From NCBI GenBank assembly GCA_963784995.1, contig CAWATZ010000024.1, forward strand, positions 425,639 through 489,638: a stretch of 64,000 nucleotides of DNA, read 5' to 3'. The translations under genes were made by a program, and so were the position numbers. How positions within the stretch are numbered: position 1 is the stretch's first letter; every line of letters begins with the position of its first letter. Source of the DNA: CAWATZ01 sp963784995 (GTDB taxonomy: Bacteria; Planctomycetota; Planctomycetia; Gemmatales; Gemmataceae). Of this stretch, positions 8,298 to 17,663 are shown one piece after another. A model generated the notes under the pieces. That model made no database searches, was not told the DNA's origin, and worked only from the letters and a program-made list of their open reading frames with translations.

Positions 8298-10415
8298 ATG
8301 AGGCTGAGAACCCTATCGCTGACCGTGGCCCTGCTGGGGGCGACGGTCCTGGCGAAGCCAGCTCTGGCGGGGCCGTACTGTGGCGCGTGCAACTACCCTG
8401 CCGGGCTGGGCAGCACCGGACAGTGCTGCCTGCCGCCGATCCAGCAGAGAATCTGTTACGCCACTGTCGTCGAGGAATGTCCCAAGATTTGCTATCGCCC
8501 ATGCTACCGTACCGTTCTGCAGGAGTGCCGGTACACCATCTGCAAACCATGCTACGAGTGGAACCTCCGGCCGCACTACTACACCGTGTGCAAGCCGTGC
8601 TACGAGGATTATGACGTTGTGCGCAAGTACACTGTCTTCAAGCCGTGCTACGAAACGCACTGCAAGACATGCTATTACACAGTGTGCAAGCCGTGCTACC
8701 AGGAATATCAGGTGCCGCAGTACTGGTGTACTTACAAGCCGATCTACACCCGGCACGTCAAGACCTGCTATTACACCATCCACAAGCCTCACTACTACGA
8801 GGTGCAGGTGCCTCAGTACTGGTGTACCTACACTCCCGTTTACGAGAAGCACGTGCGGCAGGTGTGCTACACGGTCTGCAAGCCGTTCAACTACGAGGTC
8901 CAGGTGCCGCAGTACTGGTGTACCTACAAGCCGTGCTACACGCAGCACGTCAAGACCTGCTATTACACGACCTACAAGCAGTGTGTGCAGGAGTACCAGG
9001 TGCCGCAGTATTACACCACCTGCAAGCCGTGCTACGAGCAGCACTACCGGACGGTGTGTTACACGACCTACAGGCCGTGCTACACCGAGTACCAGGTGCC
9101 GGTCAAGCACGTGACCTATCATCCGGTGTACACGCAGCACACCCACTGCGTCCCGGAGACGCACTGCCGGACTGTGATGGAGCCCCGGCAGATGATCCAG
9201 AAGACGTACACCTGCGAGCCGGTCTGGACCAAAAAGCAGATCTGCGTGCAAACAGGCGACTGGGCGACGGAACAGACCTTCTGCCCCGGCCCGATCTGCC
9301 ACAAGACCTGCCAGCTGCCCGGCAAATGGGAGTTTGACCCCTGCTGCTGCAGCTGCCGCTACGTGCCGGGCCCGATCGTCTGCACGCAGGTGCAGATGCC
9401 CGGCCACTGGGTCTGCAAGAAGATCTGGGTGCCGCGTACGGAGATGCGGGAAATCTGCTGCTGCCATTACGTCCGCAAGGAACATTGCAACGTCATCAAC
9501 TACTGCGTGTGCAAGCAGGTGCCTTACGTGGTCATGAAGCCGATCACCTGCACGACCTGCAAGATGGTGCCGCAGGAGCATTGCCAGATGATCACTTGCC
9601 GGAAATGCACCATGATTCCGGAATGCAAGACCTGCTGCATCCCGTACACCACTTGCCGGATGATCCCGGAGCAGCATTGCCGGATGATCACCTGCCGGCG
9701 CTGCTATGCGATCCCGGAAGTGAAGTGCGTGCAGATCCCGTACACGGTCTGTCACGTGCAGCGTGAAGTGCATTGCAAGATGATCTGCTGCAAGCGCTGT
9801 GTGATGATCCCGGAAGTCAAGACCGTGTGCATCCCGTACACCACCTGCCGGATGATCCGGCACGTGCATTGCCGGATGGTCTGCTGCAAGCGCTGTGTCA
9901 TGGTCCCGGAGGTCAAGTGCTACCAGGTGCCGTACGTGGTCTGCCACGTGCAGCGTCAGGTCCACTGCCGGATGATCACCTGCCGGAAGTGCTTCATGAT
10001 CCCGGAACTGAAGTGCGTCCAGGTGCCCTACGTGGTCTGCCGGATGATTCCGGAAGTGAAGTGTGAGGTGCTCAGGTGTCGGCGCATGAAGCTGGTGCCG
10101 GAGTGCAAGTGCTGCATGGTGCCCTACGTCACCTGCAAGATGGTGCCGCAGGAGTGCGTGCGCTTTGTGCCGACCCAGGTTTGCCACATGGAGCCGTATG
10201 TGGTCATGCAGCGGTTCTATCGGCAGGTGCCGTACTGTGTGCCGGTCTGCCCGCCGCCCAGCTGTCCGCCGGTTCCTTGCGGCCCGATGGGTGCGACGCC
10301 CCCCCCTGCGGGGAGCAAAGTGAGCCGGCAGGTCAATAACATGGAGTGGTATGCTCGGATGACCGACAAGGCCCGCCACAGCGACGTGATCCCAGTTTCA
10401 GCCAGCGATCGGTAG
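8298..10415 (+). CDS. YTV-like cysteine-rich cell-wall protein
   Basis: A protein of 705 residues from the ATG at 8298, with a Sec signal (MRLRTLSLTVALLGATVLA, cleavage near ALAG). The mature part is almost all repeats. The first half repeats YYTVCKPCY and VPQYWCTYKP units. The second repeats units of about 38 residues such as CRMITCRRCYAIPEVKC and VPYVVCHVQR. Roughly one residue in seven is cysteine, and tyrosine is also high. This matches the planctomycete YTV family of cysteine-rich proteins linked to the proteinaceous cell wall. Disulfide or tyrosine cross-linking is inferred. A strong terminator follows 25 bases later. Confidence 0.88.
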   Translation: MRLRTLSLTVALLGATVLAKPALAGPYCGACNYPAGLGSTGQCCLPPIQQRICYATVVEECPKICYRPCYRTVLQECRYTICKPCYEWNLRPHYYTVCKPCYEDYDVVRKYTVFKPCYETHCKTCYYTVCKPCYQEYQVPQYWCTYKPIYTRHVKTCYYTIHKPHYYEVQVPQYWCTYTPVYEKHVRQVCYTVCKPFNYEVQVPQYWCTYKPCYTQHVKTCYYTTYKQCVQEYQVPQYYTTCKPCYEQHYRTVCYTTYRPCYTEYQVPVKHVTYHPVYTQHTHCVPETHCRTVMEPRQMIQKTYTCEPVWTKKQICVQTGDWATEQTFCPGPICHKTCQLPGKWEFDPCCCSCRYVPGPIVCTQVQMPGHWVCKKIWVPRTEMREICCCHYVRKEHCNVINYCVCKQVPYVVMKPITCTTCKMVPQEHCQMITCRKCTMIPECKTCCIPYTTCRMIPEQHCRMITCRRCYAIPEVKCVQIPYTVCHVQREVHCKMICCKRCVMIPEVKTVCIPYTTCRMIRHVHCRMVCCKRCVMVPEVKCYQVPYVVCHVQRQVHCRMITCRKCFMIPELKCVQVPYVVCRMIPEVKCEVLRCRRMKLVPECKCCMVPYVTCKMVPQECVRFVPTQVCHMEPYVVMQRFYRQVPYCVPVCPPPSCPPVPCGPMGATPPPAGSKVSRQVNNMEWYARMTDKARHSDVIPVSASDR

Positions 10416-10439
10416 CGAGTTCGGTTCCTCGCTGTCTGG

Positions 10440-10475
10440 GCACGGCCTCACCTTCGGGTGGGGCCGTGCTTTTTT
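10440..10475 (+). terminator. Rho-independent terminator of the YTV-like gene
   Basis: The stem GCACGGCCTCACC pairs with GGTGGGGCCGTGC around a TTCG loop, with one G-T wobble, and is followed by TTTTTT. It lies 25 bases after the stop. Confidence 0.93.
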
Positions 10476-10518
10476 GTTTGAGCTTCTTGTGGTTGGCCAG
10501 CAGACGCCCTACGATGCT

Positions 10519-10584
10519 GTTAGCCACACTTCGCAGAAGTGTGCCGTGCGGAAAACAAACACACTTCTACGAAGTGTGGCCAAC
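10519..10584. repeat. inverted repeat upstream of tsaB
   Basis: Arms of about 25 bases at 10519-10543 and 10560-10584 (GTTAGCCACACTTCGCAGAA and its imperfect complement) are separated by 16 bases. Each arm is itself partly palindromic (CACTTCGCAGAAGTG). It lies 13 bases before the tsaB start, so it would also fall in its leader RNA. Confidence 0.75.
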
Positions 10585-10597
10585 GGTGGATGCAATC

Positions 10598-11284
10598 GTG
10601 CGTGTGCTGATTCTGGAAACGTCGGGACGATCCGGCCAGGTGGCCATCGCGGAGGGGGAGCGACTGCTCGGCCTCCGCCGACTGGACGAAAGCCGCCACC
10701 ATGCCCGCGACCTGGCCCCAGCCGTGGCCGAGCTGCTGGGGGCCCAGGGATGGAAGCCGCGCTCCCTTGCCGCGGTGCTTGTCAGCCGGGGGCCGGGCAG
10801 TTACACGGGCCTGCGTGTCGGCGTCGTGTCGGCCAAGGCCTTCGCATTCGCGGCCGGCTGTGCCCTGCTGGCCATTGATACGTTTGCGGCCGTGGCTGAA
10901 CAGGCGCCGGCGGAGGCCGAAACTCTGGACGTGCTCGCGGATGCTCAGAAGGACAAGGTGTACGTTCAGTCCTTTCGGCGGGCGAACGGGGGATGGCACC
11001 CGGAGACGGCGCTGGCCATCCGGCCGTTTGCCGAGTGGTTGGCTCAGCGGCAATCCGAGGCCTGGGTGAGTGGTCCCGGATTGACGCGCTGGGAGTCGCA
11101 CCTTCCCGCCGAGGCACGACGAGTTGCAGTGGCGTGGCGTGAACCGAGGGCGGAGAGCTTGCTGCGGCTTGGCCTGGCTCGCTTCCGAGCTGGGGAACGC
11201 GACGACGTCTGGGCCCTGGAGCCGCTGTATCTGCGTCCCAGTTCGGCCGAGGAACAGTGGCGTGCTCTGGGACGGATTCAATGA
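10598..11284 (+). CDS. tsaB: tRNA threonylcarbamoyladenosine biosynthesis protein TsaB
   Basis: A cytosolic partner of TsaD in t6A37 formation on ANN-decoding tRNAs. The protein of 228 residues starts at the GTG at 10598 (MRVLILETSGRSGQVA); the longer upstream frame reads through the inverted repeat and is rejected. The family signature SRGPGSYTGLRVGVVSAKA and the ASKHA-like N-terminus are present. The C-terminus (EPLYLRPSSAEEQW) is typical. It converges on the DUF1571 gene with a 7-base overlap of the 3' ends. Confidence 0.92.
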   Translation: MRVLILETSGRSGQVAIAEGERLLGLRRLDESRHHARDLAPAVAELLGAQGWKPRSLAAVLVSRGPGSYTGLRVGVVSAKAFAFAAGCALLAIDTFAAVAEQAPAEAETLDVLADAQKDKVYVQSFRRANGGWHPETALAIRPFAEWLAQRQSEAWVSGPGLTRWESHLPAEARRVAVAWREPRAESLLRLGLARFRAGERDDVWALEPLYLRPSSAEEQWRALGRIQ

Positions 11285-12063
11285 TTGAAGGTGGCATCGT
11301 CCAGGCCGACGTTGAGCTTCAGATGAGCGAAGCTGACTACCTCGGCCAGCACACCCTTGACATCACTTGGTGCCGTCGGCCAGTCGTAGCACTCGACGCG
11401 GATGGGCAGCTTGCTGTCCTTGTCGAAGTAAAGCACGGTGCGGTAATACAGGAAGCGATCGTCCGGCTTGAGGGGATGGGTGGTTTCGACGCGCAGGCAG
11501 CGCCGCTTGTTGTAATCGTATTCGGAGACGTGGACCTTGCTCAGGCCCCACTTCCGTTCCTGCTGCCAGGCTTGCTCGTAGCGTGCGATCAGGTTGCCGA
11601 TGCCGGCCTCGGTGATCGGGTGCTTGCTGCTGGCCTTGACGCGGGGATCGCTGGGATCGAGGGTCACAAACCCGAACAGGGCCAGGGCCCCGGCACCCTT
11701 GACGCGGAGCTTGTTGTCGTTCTTGCCGCGGACGAAGTAGGCTTCCTGGCCGGCCTGGTTCTGCGGCTCCTGCCAGATCAGGCCGACGCTGAACGGCTCC
11801 TTGCGGAGCTTCATCTGCATGACGTTGGCCGGCCCCATCTTGCCATCGCTCCGCTCGCGCTTGATCAGCAGACAGGTGTAATCGCGGACCGCGTCAAAAC
11901 TCTTGCGGGCCTCGGCCAGCAGCCGCAGCGGCTCGTCCATCGGAGGATTGGGGGCGGCCGGACGGACCGGTCCCGGATCGGCCCGGACCAGGGCCAGCAA
12001 GGCCAGGAGCACCACGCCGATCGTGCCACCAATCCAGGACCACAAGGGCCAGCTTCGCACCAT
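11278..12063 (-). CDS. DUF1571 family exported protein
   Basis: A protein of 261 residues from the ATG at 12061-12063. It has an N-terminal hydrophobic segment (SWIGGTIGVVLLALLALV) acting as signal or anchor, then DUF1571: DYTCLLIKRERSDGK, then PFSVGLIWQEP and FVRGKNDNKLRVKG. The family is common and uncharacterised in planctomycetes and is expected outside the cytoplasmic membrane. In-frame starts further upstream would run into the divergent MBL gene region and lack support. Its 3' end overlaps the end of tsaB on the other strand. Confidence 0.85.
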   Translation of the reverse strand: MVRSWPLWSWIGGTIGVVLLALLALVRADPGPVRPAAPNPPMDEPLRLLAEARKSFDAVRDYTCLLIKRERSDGKMGPANVMQMKLRKEPFSVGLIWQEPQNQAGQEAYFVRGKNDNKLRVKGAGALALFGFVTLDPSDPRVKASSKHPITEAGIGNLIARYEQAWQQERKWGLSKVHVSEYDYNKRRCLRVETTHPLKPDDRFLYYRTVLYFDKDSKLPIRVECYDWPTAPSDVKGVLAEVVSFAHLKLNVGLDDATFNH

Positions 12064-12161
12064 CTTGCCCGCCTCACTTCGGCTGCCGCGGCCGACTTCT
12101 TGTATCATTGACAGTAGCCAACCCGGACGTGCCGGATAACTTTGCCTGGTCGGAAGAACCC

Positions 12162-12809
12162 ATGAGCAATGCACTCGAAATTCAGACGATCGTGTCGATG
12201 CCGTTTGAGCAAAACACCTACGTTGTCTGGCTTCCCGGCTCGACCGAGGCGCTGGTCATCGATCCGGGCCTGGAACCGGAGCTGATCCTGGAATGCCTGG
12301 AACAGCACGGTCTGACGGTGTCGGCCATCCTGAACACCCACGGCCATGCCGATCACATCGGCGGCAACGGCGTCCTCAAGGAGCGCTATCCGAAGGCGCC
12401 GCTGCTGATCGGCGTCAACGAGGCCCGTCTGCTCACCGATGCCGAGGCCAACCTGAGCGCCCCCTTCGGCTTCGAGATCATCAGCCCGCGAGCCGACCGC
12501 ACGCTGGTCGAGGGGGAGAAGATCACGTTTGCCGGCATCGAGCTGGAGGTGCTGGAGGTGCCGGGCCATTCACCGGGGCACGTGGTCTTTGTCCACCGCG
12601 GCACGCCGACGCTGGTTTTCGGCGGCGACGTGCTGTTTCGCGGCAGCATCGGCCGCTATGACTTCCCCGGCGGCAACGGCAAGCTGCTGCTGGACGGCAT
12701 CCGCAAGAAACTGTACTCCTTGCCCGATGACACGGTGATCTACCCCGGCCACGGGCCGGTGACCACCGTGGGGCACGAGCGGCACAGCAATCCGTTTGTC
12801 CAGCAGTAG
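12162..12809 (+). CDS. MBL-fold metallo-hydrolase, glyoxalase-II-like
   Basis: A protein of 215 residues with the full zinc-binding set: NTHGHADHIGG, then VPGHSPGHVVF, FGGDVLF and YPGHGP. The short length and a C-terminus lacking the glyoxalase-II helical domain place it with the broad GloB-like MBL hydrolases (thioester or sulfur-related substrates) rather than with true glyoxalase II. It is cytosolic. The ATG at 12162 is chosen because the conserved beta strand begins directly after it; an upstream GTG-type extension reads through the promoter gap. It is divergent from DUF1571. Confidence 0.9.
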   Translation: MSNALEIQTIVSMPFEQNTYVVWLPGSTEALVIDPGLEPELILECLEQHGLTVSAILNTHGHADHIGGNGVLKERYPKAPLLIGVNEARLLTDAEANLSAPFGFEIISPRADRTLVEGEKITFAGIELEVLEVPGHSPGHVVFVHRGTPTLVFGGDVLFRGSIGRYDFPGGNGKLLLDGIRKKLYSLPDDTVIYPGHGPVTTVGHERHSNPFVQQ

Positions 12810-12837
12810 CCTGGATGCGGGACGCCAGTCCATCACT

Positions 12838-14094
12838 TCATTTTTGCTTCTTGCTGCACTTGAGCACGGGAAAAAGGAGTCCGGAATCATCGACGGGAAT
12901 CGGGGGCAGGTCGGCGATTTTGGCAGCGGGGATGCCCTTCCTGTCGATCTTTCCCACCTCAGGGAGTGGCGGCGGGTCGGGAATCTTTGAAGCAGGTACG
13001 TTCTTCCGTTCGCTCTTGGCCGGATCGCCGAGCAGTTTCCCCAGCGTCTCCGCCGACAGATGGCCCTCGACCAGGATGACGTCCTTCTTGCGGACGGCCA
13101 GGAAGGACCGGGGGACCTCTTTGAGGAACGCATACTCCTTGCTGCTGCCGGCCAGGAACGTTGCCAGACCGTCCATCCGCAAACGCAGATCGGCCAGCCC
13201 GGTCATTGCCTCCCGGGCATCACGGCTGCTCGACGCCCGCAGCGTGCAGCGGAGCGTGAAGTCCTCTGCCAGGGTGATGCCGCCGCACAGGTCGCGCAGC
13301 CAGTCGGCGGGTTTCGGATCTTCCTGGGCTTCGCTGCCGTCAGTTTCCCACCAATCAACCGTTCTCTCGGCCACGGTCGGAGCGGGTTGCACCGCGAAGA
13401 CAACCGTTTGCTTCCCGTCCAGGTCTGCCAGGAGACGCCGCAGCGGTTGCCTGGCGGGCGAGTCCTTGCCGCCAACGCGGTCGCAGGTCTCCTTCAGCAA
13501 TTCCGGCGACGAGGCGGCGATCAGCGTGTCCTTGCTGGCCAGGGTCACGCACGTTCCCCCGAACAAATCGAGCAGGGAGCCCTTGCCCCCGACGCCGAAG
13601 GTGCAGGTCCTTTCTTGCTTCTCCGCACTGAAAACAACGGAGCCGTGCTCGCCGGAAGAGACGATGGAATAGAACGTCCGGCCGTCCTCCTTGTGGAGCT
13701 TGAGCTGATCGCTCCATTCCCGGGCCAGGTGCCTGCCCAGGGTGCGGAACCGCGCCGTGTCAAAGTGGCCGCGGACGATCAGAACGAACGCCTCCTTCTT
13801 GTCCTGGCTGATCACGGCAAGCGAAAGGCGCTCGAGGTCGCGGAAGGGATCGAACCCCAGCGCTTCCAGGGCCCGCTGGATCAGGGCCGTATCCTTGCAG
13901 AGCTGCTTGAGCCCGCGCAGGCCATGCTGCTTCACGACCGGCGTGTGCAGCAACTGCTTGACGTTGACAGTCACAATGGCCGTGGCGTTCGGCGGCAGAC
14001 CCGGTTCGATCTCGACTGCTCCAGCGAAGGCCGGGCCGGCCGCCAGCAGGAAGGCCGCGAGGAAGGTTCGCGTCGGGGAAGGGGACGTGCGCAT
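12838..14094 (-). CDS. exported unknown protein
   Basis: A protein of 418 residues from the ATG at 14092-14094, opening with a signal peptide (MRTSPSPTRTFLAAFLLAAGPAFA). The remainder reads as a secreted globular protein beginning PPNATAIVTVNVKQLL, a pattern I associate with planctomycete proteins of unknown function that evaluate internal repeats of a beta domain. The C-terminus has a Pro-rich stretch (KIPDPPPLPEVGK / KIADLPPIPVDD) that is an imperfect repeat. No catalytic motif is seen. It converges on the MBL gene with a 28-base gap. Confidence 0.75.
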   Translation of the reverse strand: MRTSPSPTRTFLAAFLLAAGPAFAGAVEIEPGLPPNATAIVTVNVKQLLHTPVVKQHGLRGLKQLCKDTALIQRALEALGFDPFRDLERLSLAVISQDKKEAFVLIVRGHFDTARFRTLGRHLAREWSDQLKLHKEDGRTFYSIVSSGEHGSVVFSAEKQERTCTFGVGGKGSLLDLFGGTCVTLASKDTLIAASSPELLKETCDRVGGKDSPARQPLRRLLADLDGKQTVVFAVQPAPTVAERTVDWWETDGSEAQEDPKPADWLRDLCGGITLAEDFTLRCTLRASSSRDAREAMTGLADLRLRMDGLATFLAGSSKEYAFLKEVPRSFLAVRKKDVILVEGHLSAETLGKLLGDPAKSERKNVPASKIPDPPPLPEVGKIDRKGIPAAKIADLPPIPVDDSGLLFPVLKCSKKQK

Positions 14095-14321
14095 CACTTG
14101 CTCTCTCCGAAAAGGATGGGAGACGGACACGGTCGGAAGTGGTCGGACAAGGTGCTGGACCGGCCCGGAAGCCGATCCGAGGAGCAAGCATATCGGCAAC
14201 GGGGCGCGGCGAGCAATCCCAAGTCCCGGGTGTGTTGTCCCTCGTGCCAGCGAACCACGTCGCCCGGGTGCTGTGTCCACTTCAGCAGAGGTTTGCTCCT
14301 ACCATCCTTCATGAGGAAACC

Positions 14322-14967
14322 ATGCTTCACTATCCCAAAATCCCGAGCAGCAAGGATGCTCCGCTGGGCCGCTGCATCGCCTTCGAGAAGTACGACGGCA
14401 CCAACCTGCACTGGGACTGGGACCGCGACTTCGGCTGGCACAGTTTCGGCACCCGCCGCGACGCCTTCAACCTGACCCCGCAAGGGATCGAGCAGTTCGT
14501 CCAGCGGCATGCGCACTTGCATGAGGCGCCGGCCCTGTTCCAGACCACGCTTGCCGAAGGCTTGGAACGAATCTTCCTCGACAATCCGACTTACAAGGGT
14601 TTCGCCGAGTTCGCAGTCTTCACCGAGTTCCTTGGTCCCAACAGCTTTGCCGGCCTGCACCGCGCCGACGATCCCAAGGAACTGGTCCTGTTCGACGTGC
14701 GCGCGGGGTCGTTCGGGATGATTGGGCCGGAACAGTTCGTGAGGGACTTTGGGCAGCTCGCGCATTGCCCGCGTGGTCTACCGGGGCAAGCTGACGGGCA
14801 AGTTCACCGAGGACGTTCGCCAGGGCAAGTACGGCGTGGCCGAGGGCGTGATCTGCAAGGGCGGATCGGGCGGCAAGGACCTGTGGACGTGCAAGATCAA
14901 GACGGATGCATACCGGGAGCGGCTGAAGCAGGCCTTCGCGGAGAAGTGGGAGGAATACTGGGAGTGA
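14322..14967 (+). CDS. RNA-ligase-like nucleotidyltransferase (apparent frameshift)
   Basis: The N-terminal part has motif I of covalent nucleotidyltransferases (FEKYDGTNLHW, with K as the adenylation site), then FAEFAVFTEFLGPNSFAG (motif III region) and ELVLFDV. The frame then breaks near 14752, where one extra G in TTTGGG would restore it. It continues as SSRIARVVYRGKLTGKF, VAEGVICKGGSGG (motif IV) and WTCKIKTDAY (motif V), ending at 14967. All ligase motifs therefore survive across two frames. The predicted role is ATP-dependent RNA repair or end joining; the substrate is unknown. Either a sequence error or a recent pseudogene. Confidence 0.75.
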
Positions 14968-15006
14968 GGCCGGCGTCCCTCCCCCCAGGGATTGCCCTGG
15001 GAACCT

Positions 15007-15107
15007 GTTAGCCGCGACGCGGAGCGCAGCGCAGCGGAGCGCGGCAGCTCGCCACGAAGCGGAGGCAGCCCGCGCTCCGCTGCGCTGCGCTCCGCGTCGC
15101 GGCTAAC
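15007..15107. repeat. long intergenic palindrome (GC-rich, family B)
   Basis: Arms at 15007-15044 and 15070-15107, 38 bases each, are near-perfect inverted copies (GTTAGCCGCGACGCGGAGCG...). A spacer of 25 bases separates them. It lies between the RNA-ligase-like gene and the next PSD1 gene. Confidence 0.9.
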
Positions 15108-15217
15108 GCTTTCTGCTTGCCATCCTCCCCTGGCGCGGGTAGCATCGATAGAAAGAAGTCCTGCCGCAGACCCACCACCAATGTACACCCCTGCGCTGCC
15201 GAGGAGCACCAGCGACC

Positions 15218-17551
15218 ATGACCTGCCAGCAAACTCTCTTTCGGTGTTCCCTGCCCTTGCTCCTGCTCCTGGCCTCCAGCCAGGGCCAGGCCGCCGACAA
15301 GGTCCAGTTTAACCGGGACATCCGGCCCATCCTCACCGAGAACTGCTTTGCCTGTCACGGCCCGGACAAGGCCAAACGCAAGGCCGACCTGCGCCTCGAC
15401 CTCCGCGACGAGGCCGTCAAGGCCCAGGCCTTCGTGCCCGGCAAGCCGGACGAAAGCGCCCTGGTCACCCGGATTGACAGCGACGATCCGACCGAGAGGA
15501 TGCCGCCGGCCAAGTCCAACAAGAAGTTGACCGCCGAGCAGAAGGCGCTCCTCAAACGCTGGATCGCCGAGGGCGCGGTCTATCAGGGGCACTGGTCTTA
15601 CGAGAAGCCGATCAAGGCCGAGGTCCCCCCCGGCGTCAACGGCATCGATTTCCTGGTCCAGAAACGGCTGGCCCGGCTGGGGCTGAAGCCCTCACCGCAG
15701 GCCGATCCGCGGACGCTGATCCGCCGGCTATCGCTTGACCTTCTCGGCCTGCCGCCGACGCCGGAAGAGGTCGCGGCGTTTGAAGCAGCGTCAAAGGCCA
15801 ATCCGCAAGCGGCTTACGAAGCGCTGGTCAATCGGCTTATTGCGTCGCCGCACCACGGCGAGCGCATGGCGATGGCCTGGCTCGACGTGGTCCGCTTTGC
15901 CGACACCATCGGCTATCACTCGGACAATCCCCGCAACGTCTGGCCCTATCGCGATTACGTCATCAAGTCCTTCACCGACAACAAGCCCTTCGATCAGTTC
16001 ACCCTGGAGCAGCTGGCCGGCGACCTGCTGCCGGGCGGCACGACCGAGCAAAAGGTGGGCTCCTGCTTCAACCTGCTGCTGCTGACGACCGAGGAAGGCG
16101 GCGCCCAGGCCCGCGACTACGAGGCCCGCATGCTGGCCGACCGCGTCCGGGCGGTTGGCACCGTCTGGCTGGGGCAGACCTACGGCTGCTGTCAGTGCCA
16201 CGACCACAAGTTCGATCCCGTCACCGCGAAGGACTTTTACTCGCTGGGCGCGTTCTTCGCCGACATCAAGGAGCCGATCATCGGCCGGCGCGATCCGGGC
16301 CTGATGCTGGGCGACCACAAACAGCAGAAGGAACTGGACCGGTTGAAGAAGGAAGTCGAGGACGTTCAAAAGCAGGTGAATGGCAAGAAACCCGAGCTGG
16401 CCGAGCTGAAGAAAAAGCTGGCAGCCGCGAAGAAGGCCCTGACGGATTACGAGGCCACGCTGCCGCGCTGCATGGTGTCGGTCGCGACCACGCCGCGCAC
16501 CGTCCGCTTCCTGCCCCGCGGCAACTGGCTGGACACAAGCGGCGCGATCATGCAGCCGGCCCTGCCGAAGTACCTGCCGCAACCGAAGGTCGAGGGCAAC
16601 CGGCGGCTGACCCGGCTCGACCTGGCCCGCTGGATCGTTTCACGGGACAATCCGCTGACCGCCCGGACCTTCGTCAACCGCCTGTGGAAGCAATTCTTCG
16701 GCCTGGGTCTGAGCAAGACGCTCGACGACCTGGGCTCGCAAGGCGAATCACCGGTCGATCCGGAGTTGCTCGATTACCTGGCCTGCGAGTTCATGGATCA
16801 CGGCTGGGACGTGAAGCACCTGGTCCGGCTGATCGTGACCAGCCAGACCTATCGGCAAGTCTCGACCGCCCCGAAGGATCTGCAAGTCCGCGACCCCGAC
16901 AATCGCTTGCTGGCCCGGCAGAGCCGGTTCCGCCTGGAAGCGGAGCTGATCCGCGACAATGCCCTGGCGGTCTCCGGGCTGCTGGTCCGCAAGGTCGGCG
17001 GGCCCAGCGTCAAGCCATACCAGCCCGATGGGTACTGGGAGAACCTGAACTTCCCGGTCCGCCAGTACCAGCCGGACCGAGGCGAAAGCCAGTATCGGCG
17101 CGGGCTCTACACCTGGTGGCAGCGATCCTTCCCGCATCCAAGCATGATCGCCTTCGATGCCCCGACCCGGGAAGAGTGCGCCGCCGACCGCAGCCGGTCG
17201 AACATCCCGCAGCAGGCTCTGGTCCTGCTCAACGATCCGACCTACGTCGAGGCCGCCCGCGTTTTTGCCGCCCGCATTCTCCAGGAGGGAGGCACCAGCA
17301 CGCCGGCCCGGATTCGCTGGGCCTGGCGGCAGGCCCTGCAGCGCGAGCCGCGCCCGGATGAGATCGAGCGCGTCGGCCAGCTGGTCGAGAAGCACCTGAA
17401 ACAGTACGAGGCCGATCCGCAGTCGGCCCAGACCCTGCTCAAGGTCGGCTTGCAGCCGGTGCCGCAGCAGCTGAAGCCCACGGAGCTGGCCGCCTGGACC
17501 AGCGCGGCCCGCGTCCTGCTGAACCTGCACGAGAGCATTACCCGGAACTAA
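15218..17551 (+). CDS. PSD1/DUF1549-DUF1553 cytochrome-c-like protein
   Basis: A protein of 777 residues with a signal peptide (MTCQQTLFRCSLPLLLLLASS). The cytochrome-c-like domain has a CxxCH in ENCFACHGPDKAKRK at about residue 46. DUF1549 follows (RTLIRRLSLDLLGLPPTPEE; GERMAMAWLDVVRFADTIGY) with a second CxxCH (GCCQCHDHKFDP). A coiled-coil insert of about 50 residues (QQKELDRLKKEVEDVQKQV) precedes DUF1553 (NPLTARTFVNRLWKQFFGLG; NIPQQALVLLNDPTYVE). It is exported, probably haem-containing, of unknown substrate. It is followed by two DUF1501 genes, the usual partners. Confidence 0.94.
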   Translation: MTCQQTLFRCSLPLLLLLASSQGQAADKVQFNRDIRPILTENCFACHGPDKAKRKADLRLDLRDEAVKAQAFVPGKPDESALVTRIDSDDPTERMPPAKSNKKLTAEQKALLKRWIAEGAVYQGHWSYEKPIKAEVPPGVNGIDFLVQKRLARLGLKPSPQADPRTLIRRLSLDLLGLPPTPEEVAAFEAASKANPQAAYEALVNRLIASPHHGERMAMAWLDVVRFADTIGYHSDNPRNVWPYRDYVIKSFTDNKPFDQFTLEQLAGDLLPGGTTEQKVGSCFNLLLLTTEEGGAQARDYEARMLADRVRAVGTVWLGQTYGCCQCHDHKFDPVTAKDFYSLGAFFADIKEPIIGRRDPGLMLGDHKQQKELDRLKKEVEDVQKQVNGKKPELAELKKKLAAAKKALTDYEATLPRCMVSVATTPRTVRFLPRGNWLDTSGAIMQPALPKYLPQPKVEGNRRLTRLDLARWIVSRDNPLTARTFVNRLWKQFFGLGLSKTLDDLGSQGESPVDPELLDYLACEFMDHGWDVKHLVRLIVTSQTYRQVSTAPKDLQVRDPDNRLLARQSRFRLEAELIRDNALAVSGLLVRKVGGPSVKPYQPDGYWENLNFPVRQYQPDRGESQYRRGLYTWWQRSFPHPSMIAFDAPTREECAADRSRSNIPQQALVLLNDPTYVEAARVFAARILQEGGTSTPARIRWAWRQALQREPRPDEIERVGQLVEKHLKQYEADPQSAQTLLKVGLQPVPQQLKPTELAAWTSAARVLLNLHESITRN

Positions 17552-17552
17552 T

Positions 17553-17638
17553 TTGACCACGGATAACACGGATAACACGGATAAATCCAAAACCAGTCTT
17601 TGCCATTATCCGTGCTATCCGTGTTATCCGTGGTTCAA
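17553..17638. repeat. inverted repeat of ACCACGGATAACACGGATAA type
   Basis: Arms at 17553-17584 and 17606-17638 are near-perfect complements built from the sub-repeat CACGGATAA. They lie two bases after the PSD1 stop and 26 bases before the DUF1501 start, so they could act as an attenuator or a processing site within the operon. Confidence 0.9.
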
Positions 17639-17663
17639 TTGAAATGATGAAACGGAGCCACCC

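Noticed and set aside
8313..10379. A 688-codon frame opposite the YTV-like gene
   Set aside because: It is the His/Asp/Leu mirror of the repeated codons of the real gene and has no start context.
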